A stretch of DNA of 64,000 bases from an uncultured Clostridia bacterium (GCA_934141555.1 CAKPCK010000006.1:25754-89753); one strand, 5' to 3'. Counted from the first letter of the stretch, positions 17,498-26,387 are shown. Program-made: numbers and translations. The notes: a model not told the origin generated them from the letters alone.

Positions 17498-19108
17498 ATG
17501 GAAAATAAACAAAAGAAATCGATGATTTCAATATTCGTAATTTTTATTATTTTAGTATGTTTATTTGAAGGATTAGGAAATAATATAAAAACACTAGTAA
17601 ATAATATAGAAAAAACAAATTCAGATAATACGTTTAAAATAATATCAAGTACAGAAAACAAAGATATAGAAGAAATTATACAAAATTATGCAAAAAAGAA
17701 TAATATAGATGTAAGCATAGATTATGCAGGTACAATTGAAATAATGTCAAAACTTAATAATGGTGAAAAATATGATGCAGTATGGTGTTCAAACTCAATA
17801 TGGTTATATATGCTAGATAGCAATATAAAAACCTCAAATTCAAAATCAACAAGTATAAATCCAGTAGTATTTGGAATCAAAAAGTCAAAAGCTGAAGAAT
17901 TAGGTTTTATAGGAAAAGATGTTTATATGAAAGACATATTAGAGGTAATAAATCAAGGAAAACTAAAATTTAATATGTCATCACCAACTCAAACAAATAC
18001 AGGAGCAACAGCATATTTAGGATTTTTAACAACACTTGCAGGAAATCCTGAAATATTAACAGAAGAAAACTTACAAAATGAGGAGTTAAAAGATCAGTTA
18101 ATTCAATTATATTCAGGAGTAAAAAGATCATCAGGAGATGATGAATTTTTACAAGAAATGTTTTTAAAAGGTGATTATGAAGCATTAATAACATATGAAA
18201 CATCATTAATAAATATGAATAAACAGTTAGAGCAAAAAGGAGAAGAACCTTTATATGCAATATATACTAAAGATGGAGTTTCAATATCAGATTCACCATT
18301 TGCATATATAGACAATAAAGATGATACTAAATTAGAGGAATTTAAAAAATTACAAAATTACATATTAAGTAATGAAGGACAATCTGAACTAGTAAAAACA
18401 GGAAGAAGAGTTTGGTTTGGTGGAATAAACGAAAATGCAGATAAAACAGTATTTAATCCAAATTGGGGAATAGATACAACAAAATATATTGTACCAGTAA
18501 AATATCCAAGTACAGCAGTAATAAAAACAGCATTAGGAATATATCAAACAGAACTAAGAAAACCAATAAATATTGTATTTTGTTTAGACTATTCTGGAAG
18601 TATGTATGGAACAGGAAGTAAACAATTAATAGAAGCAATGCAATATATATTAAATGAGGAAAAAGCATCAAAAGACTTATTACAATTTTCAAGTAAAGAT
18701 AAAATAACAATAATTCCATTTAACCATTCAATATTAGGTGAATATTCTACAGAAGATGGAACTAAAACAGAAGAATTAATAAATCAAATAACGTCAACAG
18801 ATGTAAATGGAGGGACAGATATATATATACCAGCAATTGAAGGATTAAATATATTAAATAAAGAGGATTCAGAAAAATACAATACATCAATAGTATTAAT
18901 GACAGATGGGGAATCAAATTATAATAGATTAAACCAACTTCAATTAGTATATGGACAAATAAATAAAGATATACCAATATTTAGTATAATGTTTGGCGCA
19001 GCGGATAAAACACAATTAGAAGATATAGCAAATTTAACAAATGCAAAAGTATTTGATGGAAGAACAAATTTATTAGAGGCATTTAAACAAGTAAGGGGAT
19101 ATAACTAA
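17498..19108 (+). CDS. membrane-anchored binding-protein/VWA fusion
   Basis: 536 aa. ATG at 17498 chosen for the GAAAGGGGAG ribosome site; the earlier ATG has none. Residues ~8-28 form a membrane anchor. Residues ~45-330 resemble a type-2 periplasmic solute-binding domain (STENKDIEEIIQNYAKK, YDAVWCSNSIWLYM, SPTQTNTGATAYLGFL). Residues ~355-536 are a von Willebrand A domain with an intact MIDAS: DYSGS, a conserved Thr in NGGTDIYI, and MTDGES. Outer-surface location is inferred. First gene of a four-gene operon with XpaC-like, a second binding protein and TelA; close gaps (17, 9 and 45 bases). Confidence 0.8.
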   Translation: MENKQKKSMISIFVIFIILVCLFEGLGNNIKTLVNNIEKTNSDNTFKIISSTENKDIEEIIQNYAKKNNIDVSIDYAGTIEIMSKLNNGEKYDAVWCSNSIWLYMLDSNIKTSNSKSTSINPVVFGIKKSKAEELGFIGKDVYMKDILEVINQGKLKFNMSSPTQTNTGATAYLGFLTTLAGNPEILTEENLQNEELKDQLIQLYSGVKRSSGDDEFLQEMFLKGDYEALITYETSLINMNKQLEQKGEEPLYAIYTKDGVSISDSPFAYIDNKDDTKLEEFKKLQNYILSNEGQSELVKTGRRVWFGGINENADKTVFNPNWGIDTTKYIVPVKYPSTAVIKTALGIYQTELRKPINIVFCLDYSGSMYGTGSKQLIEAMQYILNEEKASKDLLQFSSKDKITIIPFNHSILGEYSTEDGTKTEELINQITSTDVNGGTDIYIPAIEGLNILNKEDSEKYNTSIVLMTDGESNYNRLNQLQLVYGQINKDIPIFSIMFGAADKTQLEDIANLTNAKVFDGRTNLLEAFKQVRGYN

Positions 19109-19125
19109 TAAGAAAGGAAAACAGA

Positions 19126-19734
19126 ATGAAAAAAGGATATATTTTTTCAGCAATATTAGGAGGAACATTTTTTGCAGTACCATATTTAGCACTTGGAGTT
19201 CAATTAATACCATCACTAGCAATAAGTGCGGCAGCATATGGAGCTGGAACCTTAATATTTAAAGATAGAGGTAAAATTGATTATTCAACTAAAAATACTA
19301 ATTTATATGAAATACTAAAAAATGCAAAATCACAAACAACGCAAATTTTTGATATTTCAAAACAATTAGAAGATAAAGAATTAGTTGCAAATGTCCAAGA
19401 TATTTGTAATACATCAAATAAGATAATTGATACTTTATCAAAAAATCCAGGAAAACTAACACAAGTAAATAATTTTATAAATTATTACTTACCAGTAACA
19501 ATAAAAATATTGCAAAGATATGATGAAATTGAAAATCAAAGATTAAATTCAGAAGAAAGCCAAAAATTTATGAAATCTGTAAGAGATATGATTGCAAAAA
19601 TAAAAGAAGCTTTTCATGAACAATTAAATAATATGTATCAAGCAGAAATTATAGATACAGATGCAGAGTTAAAAGTATTTGAAGAAATGTTAAAATCTGA
19701 TGGATTTTTAGGAGATATAAATATTAAAAAATAG
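19126..19734 (+). CDS. XpaC-like protein (5-bromo-4-chloroindolyl phosphate hydrolysis family)
   Basis: 202 aa. Two N-terminal hydrophobic segments (residues ~5-45) and a helical cytoplasmic part. IDNxL-type helices such as NNFINYYLPVTIKILQRYDEI match the XpaC family, which has no settled enzymatic role but is commonly beside telA. RBS AGAAAGGA. In the VWA-TelA operon. Confidence 0.75.
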   Translation: MKKGYIFSAILGGTFFAVPYLALGVQLIPSLAISAAAYGAGTLIFKDRGKIDYSTKNTNLYEILKNAKSQTTQIFDISKQLEDKELVANVQDICNTSNKIIDTLSKNPGKLTQVNNFINYYLPVTIKILQRYDEIENQRLNSEESQKFMKSVRDMIAKIKEAFHEQLNNMYQAEIIDTDAELKVFEEMLKSDGFLGDINIKK

Positions 19735-19743
19735 GAGGTAAAT

Positions 19744-20877
19744 ATGAAAGGAAGAAAAGAAGTCTGGATAGGACTTGGAATTTTAGTAATATTAGTCTTA
19801 ATTATAATAGGAATAAAATTCTTTTCAACAAATGGAGAATCAATTATAGAATCAAACTTAAAAACAGTATATGTTGCAACAGGTGGAGGAAAAGAAAATT
19901 TCTTAGCAGATGACGAAGTTAATAAAATAATGAAAAAGAAATATGGACTAAATGTTATATATGACTCATGGAGTAATGGAAAACTAATTAAAAATCCATT
20001 AGTAAGAGAAGATGGAACAAAATATGATGTAATGTTCTGTTCTGATCAAAGATTTTATGATTATTATAAATTAGCACCAGATACAACAAAGGGAGAAGCA
20101 GCAAGATATACAGTTCAAAAAGGTGGATTAACATTAAATACTCCAATTGTAATATATAGTTGGGATACAGTTGTAGATGCATTAATAGAACAAAAAATAG
20201 TAACAGAAAAAGATGGAGTATATTACATAACAGATATGCCAAAATTAATATCATATATACTTGAAGGAAAGAAATGGAAAGACATTGGAGTAGATATGTT
20301 ATATGGAAGTATAAATATAGACTCAACAGATCCAGTTACATCATCACCTGGTGCAACATATTATGGATTATTACTTTCAATTATGTGTGATGGAGAAATA
20401 ACAGATGAAGCAGTTGCAGAAAATTTACCAAAATTGAAAGAATTTTACACAAAATCAGGATATATGAATAATACACCAGCAGATTTATTTGAATTATACT
20501 TGAAAACAGGAGTTGGAGGAAAGCCAATGATTGTTGATTATGAAAAAAGTGTAATAGATTTTGCAAATTCAAATCCAGATGGATGGGAACAAGTAAAAGA
20601 CAAAATGAGAATATTATATCCAACACCAACAATATGGAACTCACATTGTATAGCATCATTTGATGAAGCGGGAGATGAGTATTATGAAGCTTATGAAGAC
20701 AAAGAAATACAACAAATAGCATGGTCAAAATATGGATTTAGAACTGGTGTAACAGGTGGAAATTATGATGTAACACAAGTAAATGTAAATGGAATACCAC
20801 AAAGCATAATAAGTACAGTATCAAGCCTAAAAATGAATGTATATGACCAATTAATTTCATATTTAGGAAATAAATAG
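19744..20877 (+). CDS. extracellular solute-binding-like protein
   Basis: 377 aa. N-terminal anchor (GLGILVILVLIIIGIKFF), no lipobox cysteine. The rest resembles a bacterial solute-binding domain (TVYVATGGGKENFLADDEV, YDVMFCSDQRFYDYYK, TDPVTSSPGATYYGLLL). The SSPGATYYG segment parallels SPTQTNTGATAYLG in the VWA fusion two genes upstream, so the two binding domains are probably paralogous. No ABC permease genes are adjacent, which argues against a simple uptake role. RBS TAGGAGGT, 5 bases before ATG. Confidence 0.7.
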   Translation: MKGRKEVWIGLGILVILVLIIIGIKFFSTNGESIIESNLKTVYVATGGGKENFLADDEVNKIMKKKYGLNVIYDSWSNGKLIKNPLVREDGTKYDVMFCSDQRFYDYYKLAPDTTKGEAARYTVQKGGLTLNTPIVIYSWDTVVDALIEQKIVTEKDGVYYITDMPKLISYILEGKKWKDIGVDMLYGSINIDSTDPVTSSPGATYYGLLLSIMCDGEITDEAVAENLPKLKEFYTKSGYMNNTPADLFELYLKTGVGGKPMIVDYEKSVIDFANSNPDGWEQVKDKMRILYPTPTIWNSHCIASFDEAGDEYYEAYEDKEIQQIAWSKYGFRTGVTGGNYDVTQVNVNGIPQSIISTVSSLKMNVYDQLISYLGNK

Positions 20878-20922
20878 TTAATAAAATTTAAATATAATTA
20901 TAAAAAGATGGGAGAAAATAAA

Positions 20923-22071
20923 ATGGAAGAAGAAATAAAATTAGAAGTTGCTAAAAATGTAGATACAAAAGATATCGAATTAGCATTACAAACAGATAAA
21001 AAGGTTGATGAAGCTGTTGTAGAAAAATCATTAAATTATGATGCTTTAACACCAGAGGAAAAATCTGCAATAGATGAATTTATTAGTAAAGTTGATGTAA
21101 AAAATACTGCGCAAATATTACAATTTGGATCAAGTGCACAAAGCAATATATCAAAATTTTCAGACAGTGTATTAAATGATGTTAGAACAAAAAATTCTGG
21201 AGAAGTTGGAGATTTATTATCAGGATTAGTAACAGAAATAAAAGAATTTAATGCAGATGTTCCAGTTGAAGAGAAAAAAGGAATATTAGGAATATTCAAT
21301 TCTGCAAAAAAACAAGTTGAAAAATTAATAGCAAAATATGACAAAGTAGAAAATAATATTGCTAAAATAGAAAAATCATTAGAAACTCATAAACTTCAAA
21401 TGATGAAAGATATTGCAATATTTGATACAATGTATGATAAAAACTTACAATATTTTAAAGAATTATCATTATATATAATTGCTGGTGAAAAGAAATTAGA
21501 AGAATTAAAAACAGTTACATTACCAGAATTACAAAGAATAGCAGAAGAAACAAAAGAACAAACAGATGCCCAAGCTGTAAATGATATGGTAGCAATAATA
21601 AATAGATTTGAAAAGAGAATATATGATTTAAAAACAACAAGAATTATATCAATTCAAATGGCACCACAAATTAGATTAATTCAAAACAATGATAGTGAAT
21701 TAGTTGAAAAAATCCAAAGTTCTTTAATAAATACAATTCCACTTTGGAAAAATCAAATTGTTATAGCATTAGGAATAACAAATGCAAGAAATGCATTAGG
21801 AGCACAAAAACAAGTTACACAAATGACAAATGATATGCTTACAAAAAATAGTGAATTATTAAAACAAGGAACAATTGAAATTGCAGAAGAATCTGAAAAA
21901 GCTGTTGTAGATGTTCAAACATTACAAAAAACAAATCAAGATATTATAGATACATTAGATAAAGTTATAGAAATTCACGAAAATGGAAGAGTAAAAAGAC
22001 AAGAAGCAGAAGTTCAACTTGAAGAAATTGAAAACAAATTAAAAGAAAAGTTATTAGAAATAAAGAACTAA
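20923..22071 (+). CDS. telA: TelA family toxic-anion-resistance protein
   Basis: 382 aa, all-helical cytoplasmic protein. Hallmarks of TelA/KlaA: QILQFGSSAQSNISKFSD near the N-terminus, DTMYDKNLQYFKELSLYI in the middle, LRxIQxNxxLxxKI-like IRLIQNNDSELVEKIQSS, and a C-terminal ERRxxEAxL-like helix (KRQEAEVQLEEIENKL). Family is linked to tellurite and other stress tolerance, mechanism unclear. The ATG at 20923 has GGGAG 8 bases upstream; the ATG at 20908 lacks a site. Last gene of the operon. Confidence 0.88.
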   Translation: MEEEIKLEVAKNVDTKDIELALQTDKKVDEAVVEKSLNYDALTPEEKSAIDEFISKVDVKNTAQILQFGSSAQSNISKFSDSVLNDVRTKNSGEVGDLLSGLVTEIKEFNADVPVEEKKGILGIFNSAKKQVEKLIAKYDKVENNIAKIEKSLETHKLQMMKDIAIFDTMYDKNLQYFKELSLYIIAGEKKLEELKTVTLPELQRIAEETKEQTDAQAVNDMVAIINRFEKRIYDLKTTRIISIQMAPQIRLIQNNDSELVEKIQSSLINTIPLWKNQIVIALGITNARNALGAQKQVTQMTNDMLTKNSELLKQGTIEIAEESEKAVVDVQTLQKTNQDIIDTLDKVIEIHENGRVKRQEAEVQLEEIENKLKEKLLEIKN

Positions 22072-22074
22072 AAA

Positions 22075-22115
22075 TGAAAGAATGGATACTGTTTAAAACA
22101 GATTCATTCTTTTTT
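22075..22115 (+). terminator. rho-independent terminator
   Basis: AAAGAATG...CTGTTT / AAACAG...CATTCTTT double stem with TTTTTTT tail directly after telA. Confidence 0.85.
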
Positions 22116-22407
22116 TGTACTAATATGATAAATACAGATAGTACAATAGTTGCATTAGAAACATCAGAAGAGCTAAAAGAAATACTAGAAGGAAACAATG
22201 AAATTACTTTAATATATTTAGTAAAAGACATAACATTAACAATGGTAATAAGTACTTAATTTTATGTCTGCCATACTTAACTGCACCTCCTTGATTTATA
22301 TTATGAAAAATGTAAAAAATTGTTATATAAAATATAATGAAAAAATATAAAATTATATGAATATTTGTCCAATTAGAACATAAATATTAGCAATTGGAGA
22401 TAAGAGT
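22116..22407. other. intergenic stretch without a supported gene
   Basis: A 61-codon plus ORF (22074-22259) starts inside the telA terminator and has no ribosome site. On the minus strand a GGAGG precedes a 12-codon ORF at 22274-22236 by 11 bases. I support neither. Confidence 0.4.
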
Positions 22408-22663
22408 ATGAATATTTTAATAATAATATCATGTGTATGTTTTCTTTTTATAATTGGAAGAATATTTATAGTACCAATAAAATGGGTATTTAAATTACTT
22501 ATAAATTCGGCTTTGGGTGGAATTTTGATTTGGATAATAAATTTAATTGGGGCAAATTGGGGATTTCACATAGGGATTAATATTGCAACATTATTAGTGG
22601 TACGGAATTTTGGGAGTGCCTGGTGGAATATTTATTACATTATTGAAGATTCTTACACAATAA
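22408..22663 (+). CDS. bofA: BofA-family protein with +1 frameshift at CGGA
   Basis: BofA inhibits the pro-sigma-K protease SpoIVFB in the forespore membrane. The start (RBS TTGGAGA) and first 65 codons fit the family: two membrane segments and WIINLIGANWGFHIGINIATLLVV. In the zero frame the next codon is CGG (22603) and the sequence then derails to a 106-aa product. If the four bases CGGA at 22603-22606 count as one glycine, the reading continues VGILGVPGG, the conserved BofA C-terminus, and stops at 22663 after 84 aa, the normal BofA length. Programmed shift, real mutation or sequence error are all possible; the matching case at 39775 and the tRNA next door favour the first. Confidence 0.8.
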
Positions 22664-22748
22664 ATGACCAAAAGATTCTTTCAGAAAAACTAATGAGAAT
22701 GTTTTATTTATCTTTAAATATATTATAAAATTAAATAGTTCTAAAATA

Positions 22749-22777
22749 TAGACAATATTTTAATTGTGAGGTATAAT
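22749..22777 (+). promoter_or_regulatory. promoter of the lone tRNA-Gly
   Basis: TAGACA at 22749-22754, TATAAT at 22772-22777, 17-base spacer; the tRNA begins 15 bases later. Confidence 0.75.
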
Positions 22778-22791
22778 AGTCTATGTGAATT

Positions 22792-22865
<74 letters not shown>

Positions 22866-22874
22866 TTTTAAATT

Positions 22875-22906
22875 AACTTACGGACTTAAAAGTTCGTGAG
22901 TTTTTA
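22875..22906 (+). terminator. terminator of the tRNA-Gly gene
   Basis: 12-bp stem with two G-U pairs (AACTTACGGACT / AGTTCGTGAGTT) followed by TTTTT. Confidence 0.75.
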
Positions 22907-23039
22907 TTATATAGTAGGAAAGTTATATTTTCCTACTATATAAAAAGTTTCAATATAAAATCTTTTAAGTTCTTTATAATTGCATTTTTTAAATTTTTTT
23001 TGGAAAATTCATTATCTTTATATGTACTATAAAATTGAA

Positions 23040-23203
23040 TCATACGTTATATTTTAGTAAATTTTTACCTGAAATTACAGAAAAAGAAGCTTGTAAAATA
23101 CACAATAAAAGTGGAAAAATCGTTAGAAATGCTATTAAACAAACAGGTTGGAACTATGTCAGAAGATTTGCCTATATCTATGAAAAGTTTAAAACAGATT
23201 GAA
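23040..23203 (+). pseudogene. remnant of an unknown coding sequence
   Basis: Within a 435-base gap. A frame without any start reads EITEKEACKIHNKSGK and TGWNYVRRFAYIYEKFK before TGA at 23203. It looks like protein but has no ribosome site and no named family. The rest of the gap (22907-23039, 23204-23341) shows nothing further. Confidence 0.3.
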
Positions 23204-23341
23204 AATGAAAATAGAAAAAATTTAACAAAGCAAGAAAAATAAGATTTACATTAATGTTGCAAAATTTATTTGATTTAAAATTTTTGTTGTGATAAAATGC
23301 AAATATCGAATTTATTTTACAAAAAAAAGGGGGTGAATACT

Positions 23342-24181
23342 ATGGAAGATAAGAAAGTTACTAAGATTAGTTTATCCACATTTTTACTGATAATTGCTAT
23401 AATTATAATTGCTATAATGGGATTTTTTATTTATAAATTAAATAGTGAAAAGGCTATTGAAGTGAAAAAATCTGCTGATTTACAGGCACAAGTTAGTAGT
23501 TTAAATAGTACTGTTAGTAATTTGCAATCAAAAATTAACACAATTTCAGAAACAGTTAATTCTTCATCAACTCCTGTTCAATCATCAAATTCAAATTCTT
23601 CAAAAACAGCATCAACTTCAATTACATCTAACTTAGATGATATCAAATATGAAATTTCAAAAAAGAAAAATCAAAATGGTGAAGAAGTAATTGCTGTAAT
23701 AAAAGCTACAAAAGATGATAAAACTACAACAAAAGAAATTGAAATGGATGCTTTGATTGCTGATACAGGAACAATGGTACTTCCAACAATTGGTTCTGTA
23801 GCATTAGTTGCAAATTCAGGTGGGGAATATTATGGTGTTAATATTTATCAATTAGTAAATGGTGAAATAAAAAAATTAGGTACAATTAATTGTGGTGCTG
23901 ATATGGTTAAAGAAGCTACATATTCAGTTGAAACTAAAGGCGAAGCAACAGCTGTTATAACAGCAAATAGAAATGGTGAAATAACTAAAAAAGAATTTGA
24001 AATGTCAGCAACAATTGCCAAAACAGAAGTTATTGATATTTTAGGATGTGGTAAAGTTGTTTTAGTTGCAGAAACTGGTGGAGAATATTATGCATTTAAA
24101 GTATTTAGATTAAGCGAAGATTATACTAATGGTAAAACACAAGGTATTGTTGAAGTAGGTACAATAAATTATTTATTTTAG
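23342..24181 (+). CDS. anchored coiled-coil protein with duplicated C-terminal domain
   Basis: 279 aa. Start at 23342 chosen for AAGGGGGTGA just upstream. One membrane helix (residues ~10-32), a coiled coil with heptads (LQAQVSSLNSTVSNLQSKI), a Ser/Thr-rich linker, and two copies of a ~65-residue domain: KEIEMDALIADTGTMVLP...GGEYYGVNIYQL and KEFEMSATIAKTEVIDIL...GGEYYAFKVFRL. The shared GGEYY-[GA]-[VF] strand makes the duplication clear. Family not recognised; surface exposure is inferred. Confidence 0.7.
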   Translation: MEDKKVTKISLSTFLLIIAIIIIAIMGFFIYKLNSEKAIEVKKSADLQAQVSSLNSTVSNLQSKINTISETVNSSSTPVQSSNSNSSKTASTSITSNLDDIKYEISKKKNQNGEEVIAVIKATKDDKTTTKEIEMDALIADTGTMVLPTIGSVALVANSGGEYYGVNIYQLVNGEIKKLGTINCGADMVKEATYSVETKGEATAVITANRNGEITKKEFEMSATIAKTEVIDILGCGKVVLVAETGGEYYAFKVFRLSEDYTNGKTQGIVEVGTINYLF

Positions 24182-24227
24182 ATTATCTAGTGCTAGTGGC
24201 ACAATAAATCAAGTTATATAAGAGAGC

Positions 24228-24266
24228 TCGAAACAGAGTATGTCATTTTTTTGCATACCTGTTTCG
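24228..24266. repeat. long inverted repeat in intergenic DNA
   Basis: CGAAACAG-A-GTATG / CATAC-CTGTTTCG with an 11-base T-rich loop; 13 paired bases, one bulge, no T-tail after the stem. Role unclear. Confidence 0.6.
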
Positions 24267-24317
24267 AAATTGCTCCAATTATATTTTTTCATTAATTTCA
24301 TTTTTAAAGCCCAATAA

Positions 24318-24346
24318 TTGACATAATTATAAAAATATAGTAAAAT
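24318..24346 (+). promoter_or_regulatory. sigma-A-type promoter of the orphan gene
   Basis: TTGACA at 24318-24323, TAAAAT at 24341-24346, 17-base spacer. Confidence 0.7.
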
Positions 24347-24463
24347 ATTAGTATAAACGTAAATTGCGTTTATTTTACATATATTTTCCTTTTTTCCACC
24401 GAGAAGGTGTTTAAATATACCGAACAACAACATAGTCCAAAAAATTTTGGGAGGAAAACAGTT

Positions 24464-25192
24464 ATGAAGAAAATCAACAACATGTCTGACTTAGAGAAGA
24501 AGGCCATTAAAGTTATTGATGGTATGCTTGTAGTTTGGCCTCAGTCCAACAAGACTGAAAGTCTTGAAATCATGGGGATTGTGCCGACGTTCAATGGCTG
24601 CTATGCAGTGAACAACGCAACGGTATGCGTAGTGAACCATGATGAAGCCTTTGTAATCCCGTACATGAAAGAGGTTATGGAGGTTCTTCAAAACAATGGT
24701 TTTACTGAAAAGCACTTCTATGTTCCCTTTAGCAATTGGGATTATCCTAAGTTTGAACAGAAGGAATGGGAAGATCTTCGGAGCGAAGCAGAAGAAGCAT
24801 GGCGCAATGCCTTTGTAGAGGATTGCCAAAAATATTGTGCATCCAAGGGCATCAAGGCTATCAGCAAGAAAACTATGGCAAAATGCTTCAAGATGCCTGA
24901 GAAAGGTGTTGAAGTAGAGCATATCTACTTTAAGACTACCTATTATCCGGTTATCAACTCTACCGTTCTGGATTGCGTAGCAATCGATAAGCTGGGAACT
25001 TATAACATGAACAATGGTAAAGTGGTCTTCGTTTACATCGATGGCAAAACCTATGTGGCCAAGGGCTACAAGATCATCGACGAACTTCGTGAGGCTGGAT
25101 ATAAGGAGGGTGAACTCTTTGTACCTTTCTCCAACGGCGAGGCTATTGTTGATCCGTTTCTCAAGAAGAAATGGGATGACATCAATAAGTAA
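24464..25192 (+). CDS. orphan hypothetical protein with foreign codon use
   Basis: 242 aa, family not recognised. RBS GGGAGGAAAA. Base use differs sharply from its neighbours: AAG, GAG, ATC, GGC, CTT and CGG codons are common here and rare in the flanking genes, a sign of transfer. Two related stretches, HFYVPFSNWDYPKFEQKEWEDL (split at its core VPFSN) and LFVPFSNGEAIVDPFLKKKW, suggest an internal duplication, each preceded by a NNGFTEKH / EAGYKEGE turn. It carries an in-frame CGG followed by A at 24779. Own promoter, leader and terminator make it a self-contained cassette. Confidence 0.65.
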   Translation: MKKINNMSDLEKKAIKVIDGMLVVWPQSNKTESLEIMGIVPTFNGCYAVNNATVCVVNHDEAFVIPYMKEVMEVLQNNGFTEKHFYVPFSNWDYPKFEQKEWEDLRSEAEEAWRNAFVEDCQKYCASKGIKAISKKTMAKCFKMPEKGVEVEHIYFKTTYYPVINSTVLDCVAIDKLGTYNMNNGKVVFVYIDGKTYVAKGYKIIDELREAGYKEGELFVPFSNGEAIVDPFLKKKWDDINK

Positions 25193-25222
25193 TTTTAATA
25201 AGTAAAGATAATATCATTACTT

Positions 25223-25258
25223 AAGAAGGGAGGTCAGCTTAGGCTGGCCTTCTTTCTT
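25223..25258 (+). terminator. rho-independent terminator
   Basis: AGAAGG-GAGGTCAGC / GCTGGCC-TTCTT stem with TTAG loop and T-rich tail. Confidence 0.85.
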
Positions 25259-25276
25259 TATTTTTTAGTATATTAC

Positions 25277-25305
25277 TTGCAAAAAAGCATATTTTATGGT
25301 AAAAT
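25277..25305 (+). promoter_or_regulatory. sigma-A-type promoter
   Basis: TTGCAA at 25277-25282, TAAAAT at 25300-25305, 17-base spacer, ahead of a structured leader. Confidence 0.6.
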
Positions 25306-25323
25306 CAAACAGTCAATCAATTT

Positions 25324-25394
25324 GATACAGAGTGGGAATCCACTAGATTGTCGATGTTATTACATTATCTAGTCGGAGTTCTGTATCCTCCGAC
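25324..25394 (+). ncRNA. structured 5' leader, switch- or pseudoknot-like
   Basis: GATACAGA (25324-25331) pairs with TCTGTATC (25380-25387), enclosing GTGG-gaat-CCAC and CTAGAT / ATCTAG. A second perfect stem, GTCGGAG (25372-25378) / CTCCGAC (25388-25394), has that same TCTGTATC as its loop. The two cannot easily form together except as a pseudoknot. Confidence 0.55.
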
Positions 25395-25423
25395 CAACAC
25401 AATGAGTATTAGGAGGAAAAATA

Positions 25424-26341
25424 ATGCTTGAAAAGATTCTAAACAAAATGGCCAAAAGAGTATATCCTAAACGGGATATAAGTGTAGAAAAAATTGGAGG
25501 TCGATTCTTTCTTCATTCACATGATACAACTGGCTGTAATGATTATTTGCTAGAAGGAACATATTCATATGATGAAGTTGTGAAGTTAAATAATTTAACT
25601 ACCTATAGTGTAGGTTTTGGATTTTGTTCAGAGCTTGGACCAATTGCTTTTATTGGAATGCCTAATCCTGTTTGTGCACAGAAAAGTGGCTATTTTAAAT
25701 ATAAAGTACAATCATATGGAACATTCTCTGAACAGAGCGAATATTATTTCAAAGCTTATACTGATGAAGAAGCAAAGAATATTGGAAATTATACTGTATA
25801 TGGTTTGTGTGGACTCAAGGAAGTTGCAGCTGTAGCTCCTATAAGCCAGATGGCATATGTATATGATTCAAGATTTAAAGTTAAAAAATCTGAAAAACCA
25901 AGAATATTTGATATGGACTGTGAGTTGAAAGGCTTTTATAGTTATAATGAAGCTAAAAAGCTTTCTACAGGGACTCTTAAAGAAAAAGATGGTTATTCTG
26001 GAGAAGAACATCCTATTGTTTTTGCTGTTGTAGGAAGTGGTATGCATGTAGGAATCATTAACATGTGGCCATCCGAGATAGAACAAGTAAGAGGCTTTAG
26101 AGATGTTTGGGAATATGGAGATGAAGAACCTAAAATTCAAACAATTAAATTTCTTAACAGAGAGGAAGCATCTAAAATAAAAGATTTTATACTCTATGTT
26201 TACAACTATTCTAGTTCAGGAATAGGGAGAGACAAATATGAAATTGAAAGATATGATAGAACTCTTGATAAGAGATTTAAATTTCAGTTACCTGACGGAA
26301 GTGATTATCGTTTAATCGAGCATACTGAATTATTCAAGTAA
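25424..26341 (+). CDS. orphan hypothetical protein (305 aa)
   Basis: Not recognised. RBS TAGGAGGAAAA. Soluble, mixed alpha/beta, rich in Tyr and Gly (HDTTGCNDYLLEGTYSYDE, FGFCSELGPIAFIG, YFKAYTDEEAKNIGNYT). The segments YSYDEVVKLNNLTTYSVG and YSYNEAKKLSTGTLKEK look like repeats of one unit. Contains a CGG arginine codon at ~25470, rare in native genes. Stands alone between terminators behind a structured leader, so it resembles the other single-gene cassettes of the window. Confidence 0.6.
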   Translation: MLEKILNKMAKRVYPKRDISVEKIGGRFFLHSHDTTGCNDYLLEGTYSYDEVVKLNNLTTYSVGFGFCSELGPIAFIGMPNPVCAQKSGYFKYKVQSYGTFSEQSEYYFKAYTDEEAKNIGNYTVYGLCGLKEVAAVAPISQMAYVYDSRFKVKKSEKPRIFDMDCELKGFYSYNEAKKLSTGTLKEKDGYSGEEHPIVFAVVGSGMHVGIINMWPSEIEQVRGFRDVWEYGDEEPKIQTIKFLNREEASKIKDFILYVYNYSSSGIGRDKYEIERYDRTLDKRFKFQLPDGSDYRLIEHTELFK

Positions 26342-26346
26342 TTAAA

Positions 26347-26387
26347 AGAAGTGGGTTGCAAATATAGAATGCAACCCACTTTTTATA
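26347..26387 (+). terminator. rho-independent terminator
   Basis: AAGTGGGTTGCA / TGCAACCCACTT stem, 9-base loop, TTTTT tail. Confidence 0.88.

Noticed and set aside
22074..22259. 61-codon plus-strand ORF after telA
   Set aside because: Starts inside the telA terminator hairpin and has no ribosome binding site.
22236..22274. 12-codon minus-strand ORF with GGAGG upstream
   Set aside because: Spacer of 11 bases is long, no convincing promoter, too short to support.
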